From: Akkermansia muciniphila
GTDB lineage: Bacteria; Verrucomicrobiota; Verrucomicrobiia; Verrucomicrobiales; Akkermansiaceae
Direction of reading: 5' to 3'
Length of the DNA stretch: 45,950 nt
Assembly (NCBI RefSeq): GCF_018709685.1
Contig: NZ_JABDHQ010000017.1
Location: forward strand, 1 to 45,950
Below, in pieces: positions 18,694 through 25,919 of this stretch (the stretch's first letter is position 1; each line of letters begins with the position of its first letter). A program made the position numbers and the translations under genes. The notes beneath the pieces were generated by a model. The model ran no database searches. It was not told where the DNA came from and saw only the letters and a program-made list of their open reading frames with translations.

Positions 18694-18874
18694 CGAATTA
18701 AGAATCCGCCCTCAACTCAAAATGTTGAATATTAGTATATTATAAATTTCAACCCATTGAAATTGAAACTGTTGGACTAGGTCTGGTCTTTTTAAAACTT
18801 GCTTTTTCCCCTGATTTTTGCAGGGCTGGGGCTTCACCCCTGCTTTCAGGAGTAAAGGGCGGATTCTTAATCCG
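18694..18874. repeat. Paired inverted-site element A (possible invertible promoter)
   Basis: The ends are CGAATTAAGAATCCG (18694-18708) and CGGATTCTTAATCCG (18860-18874), inverted relative to each other and exactly 151 bp apart. The inverted match extends inward to 19 bp with one mismatch (18694-18712 and 18856-18874), and then 4 of the next 6 positions also match. The interior is AT-rich on the autotransporter side, with a minus-strand TATAAT (18739-18744) and an 8-bp repeat AATTTCAA-CCCA-TTGAAATT (18745-18764). A GC-rich hairpin lies on the far side (18810-18850). The same geometry recurs at 30002-30182. Confidence 0.75.
18739..18744 (-). promoter_or_regulatory. Candidate -10 for the autotransporter
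   Basis: Read on the minus strand this is TATAAT, about 60 bp before the autotransporter ATG and inside element A. The -35 region is poor (TTCAAT at 17-bp spacing). If the element inverts, this box would point away from the gene. Confidence 0.4.
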
Positions 18875-18882
18875 TTGCCGCA

Positions 18883-19710
18883 TTAATCGCAAAGGCACTG
18901 GTTCATGTCCAGCGCGGGGTTGTCCGGAATGGAGTCGCTGACGATGACGGCGGGAACGCCGGCTACCGTGGTATGGGGCGGGACGTCTTCCAGAACGACG
19001 GAGCAGGCGGCGATCTTGGCGCAGGCGCCGATGGTGACGCGGCCCAGGATTTTGGCCCCCGCGCCGATCAGGACTCCGGATTCCACAATGGGGTGGCGGT
19101 CCCCTTCCTCCTTGCCCGTGCCGCCCAGCGTGACCTCATGCAGGATGGATACGTTGTCCCGGATGATGGCGGTTTCCCCCACCACGAAGCTGGTGGCGTG
19201 GTCCAGCAGGATGCCGCAGCCGATGACGGCCGCCGGGTGGATGTCCACCGCAAAGACTTCACTGGCCAGGCTCTGGAACTGAAGGGCCATGATCGTGCGC
19301 CCGTGCTTCCACAGCCAGTGGGAGATGCGGTACGTGGTGATGGCGTGGAACCCCTTGTAAAAGAGCAGGGGCTCCAGCGGCGTGCGGCACGCGGGGTCCC
19401 GGTCCACGATGGCGACCAGGTCATGGGCGATCTGGCTGAGGATGTTCTGGTCTTCCGCCAGCGCCTCCCGGATGAGGGGCTCAATCAGTTCCCGCGGCAT
19501 GTCCCGGCGGGAAAGCTTGCGCGCCAGCCGCGCCGCGATGGAGGTGGCCAGGGAATTGCGGGACAGGCACACGTCATCCAGAATGCCGCGCATGGAGGGT
19601 TCTTCCTCCGCCGCCTCACGGGCGCATTCCACCACCCAGTCCCATACTCCGTTGATCACGCATTCGCAATTGGTGCAGCGGCGGAGTTTTGTGCGTTTCA
19701 GGCTGGTCAT
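18883..19710 (-). CDS. cysE: Serine O-acetyltransferase
   Basis: 275 residues. It acetylates L-serine with acetyl-CoA to O-acetylserine, the first step of cysteine synthesis. The N-terminal helical domain has the long-form CysE arrangement (about residues 1-140, including PLLFYKGFHAITTYRISHWLW). The left-handed beta-helix follows, with the catalytic segment VDIHPAAVIGCGILLDHATS and the signature VVGETAIIRDNVSILHEVTL with GGTGKEEGDRHP behind it. The tail DNPALDMNQCLCD resembles the C-terminal peptide that binds CysK in the cysteine synthase complex, although it ends in CD, not Ile. An extra cysteine pair (RRCTNCEC) sits at the N-terminus. Downstream comes element A, then the autotransporter. 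Confidence 0.95.
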   Translation of the reverse strand: MTSLKRTKLRRCTNCECVINGVWDWVVECAREAAEEEPSMRGILDDVCLSRNSLATSIAARLARKLSRRDMPRELIEPLIREALAEDQNILSQIAHDLVAIVDRDPACRTPLEPLLFYKGFHAITTYRISHWLWKHGRTIMALQFQSLASEVFAVDIHPAAVIGCGILLDHATSFVVGETAIIRDNVSILHEVTLGGTGKEEGDRHPIVESGVLIGAGAKILGRVTIGACAKIAACSVVLEDVPPHTTVAGVPAVIVSDSIPDNPALDMNQCLCD

Positions 19711-19736
19711 GGCTGGCGTAAAGGTTGAAAAAGGAA

Positions 19737-19767
19737 GGAGCGGCCTTCCGGGCTGGAAGGCCGCTCC
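19737..19767 (-). terminator. Terminator downstream of DoxX gene
   Basis: A perfect 13-bp stem (GGAGCGGCCTTCC / GGAAGGCCGCTCC) has a 5-nt loop. On the minus strand TTCCTTTTTC follows. It separates the DoxX gene from cysE. Confidence 0.8.
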
Positions 19768-19840
19768 CCCATGAGTACCAGAGTGCGCCGCGTTTGAGAA
19801 CTGGAAAGTACGTCCTATGGTGCCGCGCAGGATTTGCCCG

Positions 19841-20305
19841 TTAGCCGAAGATCACGTGGAAAATGTTCATGAACCAGGCGTCCACGGACCATGGGCCGGG
19901 GCCTGTCAGCAGCAGGGCAAGGGCGCAGCCCGCATAAAGAAGGTGGAATTCCACGCCTTCCCCGGCTTTTTTTCCGGACCAGTTGGCAAAGTAGCCATTC
20001 TTGACGTGCTTGGTCATGGCGACGGCCATCAGGATGATGGCGGCCAAGGCCGCGAGACGAGTGAAGAAGCCCAGCGCCATGCAGATGGGCGCGACGAATT
20101 CCGTGACCATGGCCACTTTCGCAAAGAAGGGCGGAATGCCCATTTTTTCCGTAAAGGCCAGGTAGGTTCCATTCCATCCCGCGCCGCCGAACCATCCGAG
20201 CACCTTCTGGGCACCGTGGGGCCACAGGATCATGGCCAGAGTGAGCCGGAGGACCAGCAGCCCCCATGCCGCCGCGATGATAGTAATGGAATCAATGGTA
20301 TCCAT
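19841..20305 (-). CDS. DoxX family membrane protein
   Basis: 154 residues with four hydrophobic segments (about 10-28, 65-85, 85-100 and 120-137), the DoxX layout. Typical family motifs are visible: LRLTLAMILWPHGAQKVLGWFGG near the first helix (split here by family-variable positions) and EFVAPICMALGFFTRLAALAAI. DoxX proteins are inner-membrane proteins linked to thiosulfate/quinone chemistry and redox defence, but most members have no proven activity. It appears to be transcribed alone, with hairpins on both sides. Confidence 0.85.
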   Translation of the reverse strand: MDTIDSITIIAAAWGLLVLRLTLAMILWPHGAQKVLGWFGGAGWNGTYLAFTEKMGIPPFFAKVAMVTEFVAPICMALGFFTRLAALAAIILMAVAMTKHVKNGYFANWSGKKAGEGVEFHLLYAGCALALLLTGPGPWSVDAWFMNIFHVIFG

Positions 20306-20368
20306 GAATTTGAAATGATTGAAGAAAAGACCCTTTTCTTGTCTGCGCCGTTCATTGCGTGGAATAGG

Positions 20369-20410
20369 AAAGGCCGGAAAAGAAGGTCATTGCCTTCCTT
20401 TCCGGCCTTT
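20369..20410 (-). terminator. Terminator of the terpene-cyclase-fold gene
   Basis: AAAGGCCGGAAA (20369-20380) pairs with TTTCCGGCCTTT (20399-20410). An inner GAAGG/CCTTC pairs beyond one mismatch, leaving a 6-nt loop. The stem itself ends in TTT on the minus strand. Confidence 0.75.
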
Positions 20411-20437
20411 GAAGCGGAATTGTTGCGGACGGTTCGG

Positions 20438-21616
20438 TTACCGGGGAATGGAGTGGTACAGTTGTTCCAGAGCCAGCACGCAGTAGGCGGTGACCAGCAC
20501 GGGGTCCGCCTCCCACCAGCGGTTGTTGGTGTTTACCCAGGAGCCGTCGCTCTTCTGGATGGAGATGAGCTTGCCGGCCAGTTCATCCCGCCAGTCCACC
20601 TTGCGGCCGTCTTCCAGCGTCAGGGTGTCAATACCCATGGCGCTCAGCGCCTTGGACATGGCCTGGTAGTAATAGTAAAGGCCCTGGACGCCCATGCCGG
20701 GGTTTTCATCCAGGTTGTAGCTGTTTTCCAGCCATTTGAGGGCCAGCTTGACGCGGGGGTCATTCTTGTCCACATTGGCATAAATGAGGGACTGCATGCC
20801 GGCATACGTCATGCTGCCGTAGGCCTTGGGCGGTTCCGCCTTGTCAAACGCGGCGCTCTTTTTATCCTTGGCGCTGGCTACGCCCGGACGGTACACGAAG
20901 CCGCCGAGCTGGGATTTGTCATCAGACACCCAGGGTTCCTTGTTCACGGCGGGGTTCTGCTGGCAGCGGTTGATGAATTCCGTGGCGGCGTTCCAGTCCA
21001 GGTCCGGCTGTTCCCCGTACTTTCCGTCCTTGGCCAGCTTCTGGGAGTAGTAAATGGCTTCCAGCGCCAGGGAGGTGTTGGAAAGGTCCGCGATGGGGGG
21101 GGCCTGCTTGTCCCCGTAGCCGATGCCGCCGTTGTAGGGGTTGTCCGGGGCAAAGTGGTTCTGCTGCTTGATGAGGTAGGCGCGGCCCTTGAGGATGGCG
21201 GGGGCGTATTCCTCCTTGTTGGCGGCCAGCAGGGCCATCATGCACACGGCGGTGTTGTAGGAGGACATGCCGCGGTTGAAGATGGAGCCGTCCTCCTTCT
21301 GGGATTTCAGGATGAAGTCATACCCCTTCCGGATGTATTCCGGAACGGGCTTGCCCTGGTTGGCGGGGTCGCGCATGTAGGCGGTGACCGCCAGGGCCGT
21401 CAGGGCCGGGTAGGAGGGCTGCGCCCAGTAGCCTTCCGGGTTCTGCTTGCTCTTCAGGTATTCGTTTCCCTTTTCAATGGCGCGCAGGATTTCCTGGCTG
21501 ATGGAGGCGTATTTGGAGGAGGCCGCTTCTCCGGGAACGGCCGTCAGGGTGGTCTGGCCGAAGGCGGCTGTGCTCAGCGCGGCGGCCAGCGTTAATGTAA
21601 GTATGGATTTAAACAT
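20438..21616 (-). CDS. Secreted terpene-cyclase-fold (prenyltransferase/squalene oxidase repeat) protein
   Basis: 392 residues with a signal peptide (MFKSILTLTLAAALSTAAFG). The mature protein has repeated alpha-helical units of the squalene/hopene cyclase type: GNEYLKSKQNPEGYWAQPSYPALTALAV, YDFILKSQKEDGSIFNRG and LISIQKSDGSWVNTNNRWW (given in parts). QxxDGSW-type QW motifs are present. The DxDD acid motif of true squalene-hopene cyclases is not seen, and the protein is exported, so terpene cyclisation is unlikely. Similar alpha/alpha-barrel proteins are abundant in Planctomycetes and Verrucomicrobia without a proven function. It lies 6 bp behind the YdjY-like gene, so they form an operon and perhaps a complex. 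Confidence 0.8.
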   Translation of the reverse strand: MFKSILTLTLAAALSTAAFGQTTLTAVPGEAASSKYASISQEILRAIEKGNEYLKSKQNPEGYWAQPSYPALTALAVTAYMRDPANQGKPVPEYIRKGYDFILKSQKEDGSIFNRGMSSYNTAVCMMALLAANKEEYAPAILKGRAYLIKQQNHFAPDNPYNGGIGYGDKQAPPIADLSNTSLALEAIYYSQKLAKDGKYGEQPDLDWNAATEFINRCQQNPAVNKEPWVSDDKSQLGGFVYRPGVASAKDKKSAAFDKAEPPKAYGSMTYAGMQSLIYANVDKNDPRVKLALKWLENSYNLDENPGMGVQGLYYYYQAMSKALSAMGIDTLTLEDGRKVDWRDELAGKLISIQKSDGSWVNTNNRWWEADPVLVTAYCVLALEQLYHSIPR

Positions 21617-21622
21617 GATGTT

Positions 21623-22408
21623 TTATTGCTTGGGTTGGACCGGTTTCTGGGAAATGGTGACGGTGACGTTCGTGCCCAGGGGCAGGTTCTTCTTCGGGTT
21701 GACGATCCAGCCCGTGTCGTTGACGCCGTCATGGAAGTCGCCGATGTAGTTGATGGGGGAAGTGCGGCTGGCGAAGATGGAGATTACTTCACCGCTCAGG
21801 CTGGCCTGGTAGGCGCCTTCGTAAAAGAAGGAGTTGGTGTAAAGCCAGTCGTTGGGGTCCAGCCCCTTCCGCGTCTGGGAATTCACGACGATGTCGGAAA
21901 AGTCGCTCTTCTGCTCCTTGCCGTTCTCCGTGTAGGTCATGACGACCTGCACATAGCAGTCCGCATAGTCCGCGGGCTTGGGCTCCGTGAAGGGGAGCCA
22001 TTCAAAGTTTTCATCCCGCACGGGGAAGAACTTTTCAAAGCGGTGGAATTTGAGCAGCGTCATGCCCAGGCTGATGTGCAGGGGGTCCGCCTCCGTCACC
22101 AGCAGGGATTCATGCAGCTTGCCGTTGGGCATGCAGCAGACGTATTCCAGAATGCCCTCTTTCATGTTCACCTGGGCCTGGAAGCTGACGGTGCGTTCCT
22201 TGTGGTTCACGATCACGTTGCCGATCTTGATGCGGTGCTCGTCCAGGGGCTCGAACTTGGGGACCGTTTTGCCGTCCGGCAGGGGGATTTCCCGCGGGGC
22301 TTCCTCCGGCGCAGGGGCCTCCGGGGCGCCCGCGGGGGCGGAGACGTCCTGCGCATGGGCAAGGCCCCAGGAGCAGGCAAGCAGGGTGATCGTAAATTTC
22401 AGGAACAT
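21623..22408 (-). CDS. Secreted YdjY-like domain protein
   Basis: 261 residues. The ATG at 22408 is chosen because it starts the signal peptide (MFLKFTITLLACSWGLAHA); an upstream in-frame ATG at 22462 would precede it with 18 further residues. A Pro/Ala/Glu-rich linker (about 20-45) leads to a YdjY-like domain: KIGNVIVNHKERTVSF, then EYVCCMPNGKLHESLL and LHISLGMTLLKF. The C-terminal half ends in a beta-strand-rich region (TSPINYIGDFHDGVNDTGW). The domain name is recognised but no biochemical role is known to me. It is the first gene of a two-gene operon with the terpene-cyclase-fold protein. Confidence 0.7.
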   Translation of the reverse strand: MFLKFTITLLACSWGLAHAQDVSAPAGAPEAPAPEEAPREIPLPDGKTVPKFEPLDEHRIKIGNVIVNHKERTVSFQAQVNMKEGILEYVCCMPNGKLHESLLVTEADPLHISLGMTLLKFHRFEKFFPVRDENFEWLPFTEPKPADYADCYVQVVMTYTENGKEQKSDFSDIVVNSQTRKGLDPNDWLYTNSFFYEGAYQASLSGEVISIFASRTSPINYIGDFHDGVNDTGWIVNPKKNLPLGTNVTVTISQKPVQPKQ

Positions 22409-22452
22409 ATTTATGGGAATTAGATTGTAAAAAGGAAAGCTTCGGTTCAATG

Positions 22453-22500
22453 AAAAAGGCATCCGTGATTGATTTGTTACTTTTGAATCACGGATGCCTT
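22453..22500 (-). terminator. Terminator of kdsD
   Basis: A 15-bp perfect stem (22456-22470 with 22486-22500) has a 15-nt loop. On the minus strand it runs directly into TTTTTC. It lies between kdsD and the YdjY-like gene and also covers the unused upstream start of the latter, which supports the start at 22408. Confidence 0.9.
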
Positions 22501-22523
22501 AAAAAGTGGGAGGGGGGCGGTTT

Positions 22524-23495
22524 TTAGACCAGTTTCATTCTGGCGAGGTCCTGAAGGTCAATGATGCCTACGGGAGCCATCTCCGCGTTGAGCACCACCA
22601 GGTCGTCAATGTGGCGGTTGCTGACGGCCTTTACCGCCTCGGCGGCCAGGTCGTCTTCCATCACGTAGATGGGGTTGCGGGTCATCAGGCCGCTGACGGG
22701 CTGCTCCCCGATGAGGGGATTGGCTCCGTATGCCCGGACAAAGTCCCCGTGGGTGAAGATGCCGGCCAGCTTGTTGTCTGCCGTCAGCAGGATGCAGGCG
22801 CCGGTGTGGGCGGTGGTCATGGCCTTCAGGCAGTCGTTCACGGAGGCGGTTTCCGGCAGGATGGCCATTTCTTCTCCTTTTCGCATGATGTCGCCCACCT
22901 TGGTGAGCAGGGCGCGGCCCAGGGAGCCGCCGGGATGGCGTTTGGCAAAGTCCCGCGCGGTGAAGTGGCGCGCTTCCACCAGGGCCATGGCCAGGGCGTC
23001 CCCCATGACGAGCATGGCCGTAGTGCTGGAGGTGGGGGCCAGGTTCAGCGGGCAGGCTTCACGGGAAACGCCCGTGTCCAGCACGATGTCCGAGTACTTC
23101 GCCAGGGAGGAGGCCGTGTTGCCCGTCATGGAAATGATGGGCAGTTCAAAGCGTTTGATGAAGGGGAGAAGGGCCAGCAGTTCCGTGGTCTCTCCGGAAA
23201 AGGACATCGCGATGCAGACGTCCCCGTCCTGGACAATGCCCAGGTCCCCGTGCAGGGCGTTCAGGGAATCCAGCAGGACGGTGGGCGTTCCCGTGGAATT
23301 CAGGGTGGCTACGATTTTGGCCCCGATGTTGCCGGATTTGCCTACGCCTACAATGACAATCTTGTTGCCGCGGTCCAGCGCCCGGGACATGAGGTCCACG
23401 GCCTGGTTGAAATTGTCATCCAGCCGGGACAGGACGCCGCGCAGTTCTTCAATCTCCATTTCAAAAACGGATTTGGCGCGTGTTAAATGATTCAT
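22524..23495 (-). CDS. kdsD: Arabinose-5-phosphate isomerase (KpsF/GutQ)
   Basis: 323 residues. It interconverts ribulose-5-phosphate and arabinose-5-phosphate, the entry step to Kdo for lipopolysaccharide. The N-terminal SIS sugar-isomerase domain has VGVGKSGNIGAKI, ALHGDLGIVQDGD and MSFSGETTELL. It is followed by two CBS domains (about residues 205-323; VGDIMRKGEEM, and LMTRNPIYVMEDDLAAEAV). Length and domain order match KdsD. Its ribulose-5-phosphate substrate comes from the pentose phosphate pathway, to which the transketolase in this window also belongs. It lies 36 bp downstream of the ThiF-like gene; co-transcription is possible. A strong terminator follows. Confidence 0.95.
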   Translation of the reverse strand: MNHLTRAKSVFEMEIEELRGVLSRLDDNFNQAVDLMSRALDRGNKIVIVGVGKSGNIGAKIVATLNSTGTPTVLLDSLNALHGDLGIVQDGDVCIAMSFSGETTELLALLPFIKRFELPIISMTGNTASSLAKYSDIVLDTGVSREACPLNLAPTSSTTAMLVMGDALAMALVEARHFTARDFAKRHPGGSLGRALLTKVGDIMRKGEEMAILPETASVNDCLKAMTTAHTGACILLTADNKLAGIFTHGDFVRAYGANPLIGEQPVSGLMTRNPIYVMEDDLAAEAVKAVSNRHIDDLVVLNAEMAPVGIIDLQDLARMKLV

Positions 23496-23531
23496 ATCTG
23501 GCGGGAATGATGCCAGATGCCCCTGTGGGCG

Positions 23532-24311
23532 TCAATTTTTCATTGCGGCTCCCTCACGCCCGTTTTCCCGGCATTTGCACGCGGGATTGGGCGCCAGGGG
23601 AACGGTGGTGAAACGCATGCGCAGCGTATCTGCGGAGAGCATGGCCCCCACCAGCGGAGAGGGAATGCCGGCAAGGTATTTTACCGCTTCCAGGGCCTGG
23701 ATGCAGCCGATCATGCCCGCGTGCGCGCCCAGGATGCCGGCGGCGGAGGCGGTGTCTTCCTCCTCCATGGGCGTGCCGGAAGGAAAGAGGCAGCGGTAGC
23801 AGGCGGTGCCTTCATGCGGGGCGAATACGGCTACCTGGCCCAGGAACCCTTTCACGGCTCCGTACACCAGGGGGAGGCGCAGGGCGCAGGCGGCGTCCGC
23901 CATGGCGAAGCGCGCCGCGTAATTGTCTGAAGCGTCCAGGACAAGGTGGCACCCCTCCAGCAGGCTTCCGGCGTTTTCCGGGGTAAGCCGGGTACAGACC
24001 TCCATGACGTTCACGGCGGGGTTTAATGCGCGCAGGCTCCGGGCGGCGCTGGCGGTCTTGGCCGTGCCCTCCGCGTCCGTGGCGTGCAGGATTTGCCGCT
24101 GGAGGTTGGAGAGGCTGACCGTGTCCGGGTCAATCAGGGTGATGCTGCCCACGCCTGCGGCGGCAAGATAAAGGGCCGCGGGGGAGCCAAGCCCCCCGAG
24201 GCCCGTCAGGGCGACGTGCGCCCGCTTGAGTTTTTCCTGGCCCTCCTCACCCAGTTCCGGAAGGGAAAGATGCCTTGCGTAGCGTTCGGTTTCTTCCTGG
24301 GTGAGGGGCAT
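23532..24311 (-). CDS. ThiF/MoeB/HesA family E1-like adenylyltransferase
   Basis: 259 residues. Enzymes of this family adenylate the C-terminal Gly of a ubiquitin-like sulfur carrier (ThiS or MoaD). Visible marks: the N-terminal RYARHLSLPELGEEGQEKL, the nucleotide-binding GLGGLGSPAALYLAAAGVG, the conserved LIDPDTVSLSNLQRQILH, and the adenylation-site aspartate in LVLDASDNYAARF. Zinc ligands appear as CYRC plus a C-terminal CKC, the latter one residue shorter than the usual CxxC. No thiS, moaD or other thiamine or molybdopterin gene is near, so the partner cannot be assigned. The start (24311) is 13 bp behind the hdeD-like gene. Confidence 0.88.
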   Translation of the reverse strand: MPLTQEETERYARHLSLPELGEEGQEKLKRAHVALTGLGGLGSPAALYLAAAGVGSITLIDPDTVSLSNLQRQILHATDAEGTAKTASAARSLRALNPAVNVMEVCTRLTPENAGSLLEGCHLVLDASDNYAARFAMADAACALRLPLVYGAVKGFLGQVAVFAPHEGTACYRCLFPSGTPMEEEDTASAAGILGAHAGMIGCIQALEAVKYLAGIPSPLVGAMLSADTLRMRFTTVPLAPNPACKCRENGREGAAMKN

Positions 24312-24324
24312 TGCGCTTATGGGA

Positions 24325-24873
24325 TTAACGGCGGGAGGAGCTGCCGCTGAAAGCGTACAGGAGCAGTGTCCAGCCGGAGAAGATCAGTTCCACCGCAATC
24401 AGGGTGCCGATGAACCAGGCTGTGGATTCAGGCCAGCCGAAGATGACCATGAGGCCCAGGATCAGCGTGATGATGACGTTGAACAGGCGCCAGCCGCTGG
24501 CGGCCAGGGAACGGGTCTGGAACCAGATGGCACCCTGGAAGACGGCTGCGATGACCAGCCCCCACCCGATGATGAGCGTGGTGATGGCCAGGGAGACATT
24601 GGGGTCCCTGAACAGGAACCAGCCGGCGATGCCGTACAGGATGGCCGTCACCAGGTTCCACCAGCGGGAGGAGGGAACGGTGAAGGTGTGGATAAGCCGG
24701 ACGACGGCCAGGATCATCAGCATGATGCCGATGACCCAGATGAAGCTGGCCCCGACAATCCAGGGAGAAGCGAGGGCGATGAAGCCAAGAAATAGCTCGA
24801 TGACGCCAAGGATACCCATCCACCATGAGTTGCCGGATACCGAGGAGCTGCTGACTTGAGGTTGAGTTGTCAT
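24325..24873 (-). CDS. HdeD family (DUF308) membrane protein
   Basis: 182 residues with six predicted membrane helices in three pairs, separated by short charged loops, for example WWMGILGVIELFLGFIAL, SFIWVIGIMLMILAVVRL and AITTLIIGWGLVIAAVFQG. This is the HdeD/DUF308 pattern. HdeD of Escherichia coli contributes to acid resistance at high cell density; the mechanism is unknown. Here it lies directly upstream of the ThiF-like gene (13-bp gap) and 48 bp downstream of an unknown secreted protein, all in one direction. The operon may be accidental in function. Confidence 0.85.
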   Translation of the reverse strand: MTTQPQVSSSSVSGNSWWMGILGVIELFLGFIALASPWIVGASFIWVIGIMLMILAVVRLIHTFTVPSSRWWNLVTAILYGIAGWFLFRDPNVSLAITTLIIGWGLVIAAVFQGAIWFQTRSLAASGWRLFNVIITLILGLMVIFGWPESTAWFIGTLIAVELIFSGWTLLLYAFSGSSSRR

Positions 24874-24921
24874 ATGGCGGTATGACCGGACCCGCAGCGG
24901 AAACGTTGAAGAATGACGATT

Positions 24922-25854
24922 TTATTTGCCGGGGACCGCCGCCTGGGGAGTGTTTTTCGGGTCCATGGTCTTCAGCAGCTCCGGGGTGACGTTGATCAGC
25001 ACGGGGCCGCTCCTGGGGTGCGCCTGCGGGGGCACGAAGTAGGAGAACGCCCTGGCGGGAAGCTGCCCCGGGATTTCCGGCATGATGTACACTTCCACGA
25101 GGACGGCGCCTTTCTTGCCGTTCGGGCTGTCCGAGAAGTTCAGCGTGAGCGAGTTCGTGCCGTCCCGCAGGCCGCCGGAGATGACTTCCGCCAGGCGCGT
25201 GTTGTCGAATTCATGGGGAGAAATGTTATTCACGTTCGCCTTCACGGTGCGGCCGGGGCAGTCCACCAGAATTTTTGCGATGTATTTGGGCGGCGGGCAG
25301 ACGGGCGGCACGGCGGGAATTTTCCCAAGAGGCTGGAAGCCGTCCTGCTCCATCAGGACGGTGGCGTCTCCGCGCTTGAGGCGTTCCTTGACGGCGGGCA
25401 GGCGGGTGAGGTTGAAGAAGCGCGCCTGGTCATATTTCCATTTGCCGTTTTCATGGGTGAACAGCAGGACCAGGGCATTGGCGTCCGTAGGTTCCTGGCC
25501 CAGTCCCAGGTCTACCTTGCCGTAATAGGTGGCCGCGGCCGTGGGGCCGTCCACCACGGAGCCCACGTACATCAGCGAGACGAGCGCGGGGGGGGCCATG
25601 GGCTGCCGGAACAGGGAGGCGGGGAAGGGGCGTTTCTCGGAAACGGCCAGATTGCGCACTTTCACCTGGCGGTAGGCGGAGGTGGTGGCCCTCCACCCGT
25701 CATAGTTGCCGCGCAGCAGGTGCAGGCGCCAGGTGTTGTAAGCCACGTCCAGATCGTCCCTCAGCTTGGCGTCTCCGGGCTGCGGAGCGGCGGATGCGGA
25801 AGTGAGAAGGGCTGCGGCGCAGCACGCCATGGTGAGAAGGGAACGAAAAGTCAT
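24922..25854 (-). CDS. Secreted protein of unknown function
   Basis: 310 residues with a clear signal peptide (MTFRSLLTMACCAAALLTSASA). I do not recognise the family. Residues about 25-175 form a mixed helix/strand region with a lipocalin/SnoaL-like feel (DLDVAYNTWRLHLLRGNYDGW, then ALVLLFTHENGKWKYDQARF), which could be a snoaL/NTF2-type fold. Residues about 195-285 are beta-strand-rich (TVKANVNNISPHEFDNT, and GLRDGTNSLTLNFSDSP). The gene is divergent from the hydrolase at 25920, with a 65-bp shared promoter region, and heads the run of minus-strand genes down to kdsD. I assign no function. Confidence 0.7.
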   Translation of the reverse strand: MTFRSLLTMACCAAALLTSASAAPQPGDAKLRDDLDVAYNTWRLHLLRGNYDGWRATTSAYRQVKVRNLAVSEKRPFPASLFRQPMAPPALVSLMYVGSVVDGPTAAATYYGKVDLGLGQEPTDANALVLLFTHENGKWKYDQARFFNLTRLPAVKERLKRGDATVLMEQDGFQPLGKIPAVPPVCPPPKYIAKILVDCPGRTVKANVNNISPHEFDNTRLAEVISGGLRDGTNSLTLNFSDSPNGKKGAVLVEVYIMPEIPGQLPARAFSYFVPPQAHPRSGPVLINVTPELLKTMDPKNTPQAAVPGK

Positions 25855-25919
25855 TACACGATTATTTAGACATCAAACTTGCGCGGAGTGCAACACAATT
25901 GCATCATGAAGCCGTTCTT

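Noticed and set aside
18820-18850. GC-rich hairpin as terminator of cysE
   Set aside because: On the cysE strand the hairpin is followed by A and not T residues, so it does not look like an intrinsic terminator for that gene.
18694-18874. Element A as an ordinary insertion-sequence remnant or MITE with target duplication
   Set aside because: No direct duplication flanks either element, and the two elements share end arms and spacing but not interior sequence; not fully excluded.
19817-21595. 592-codon plus-strand frame across DoxX and the cyclase-fold gene
   Set aside because: It crosses two unrelated genes and their terminator hairpin and has no recognisable domain.
25899-25919. TTG start for the alpha/beta hydrolase
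   Set aside because: An ATG 21 bases downstream gives the same domain content and avoids a rare start codon; kept only as an alternative.
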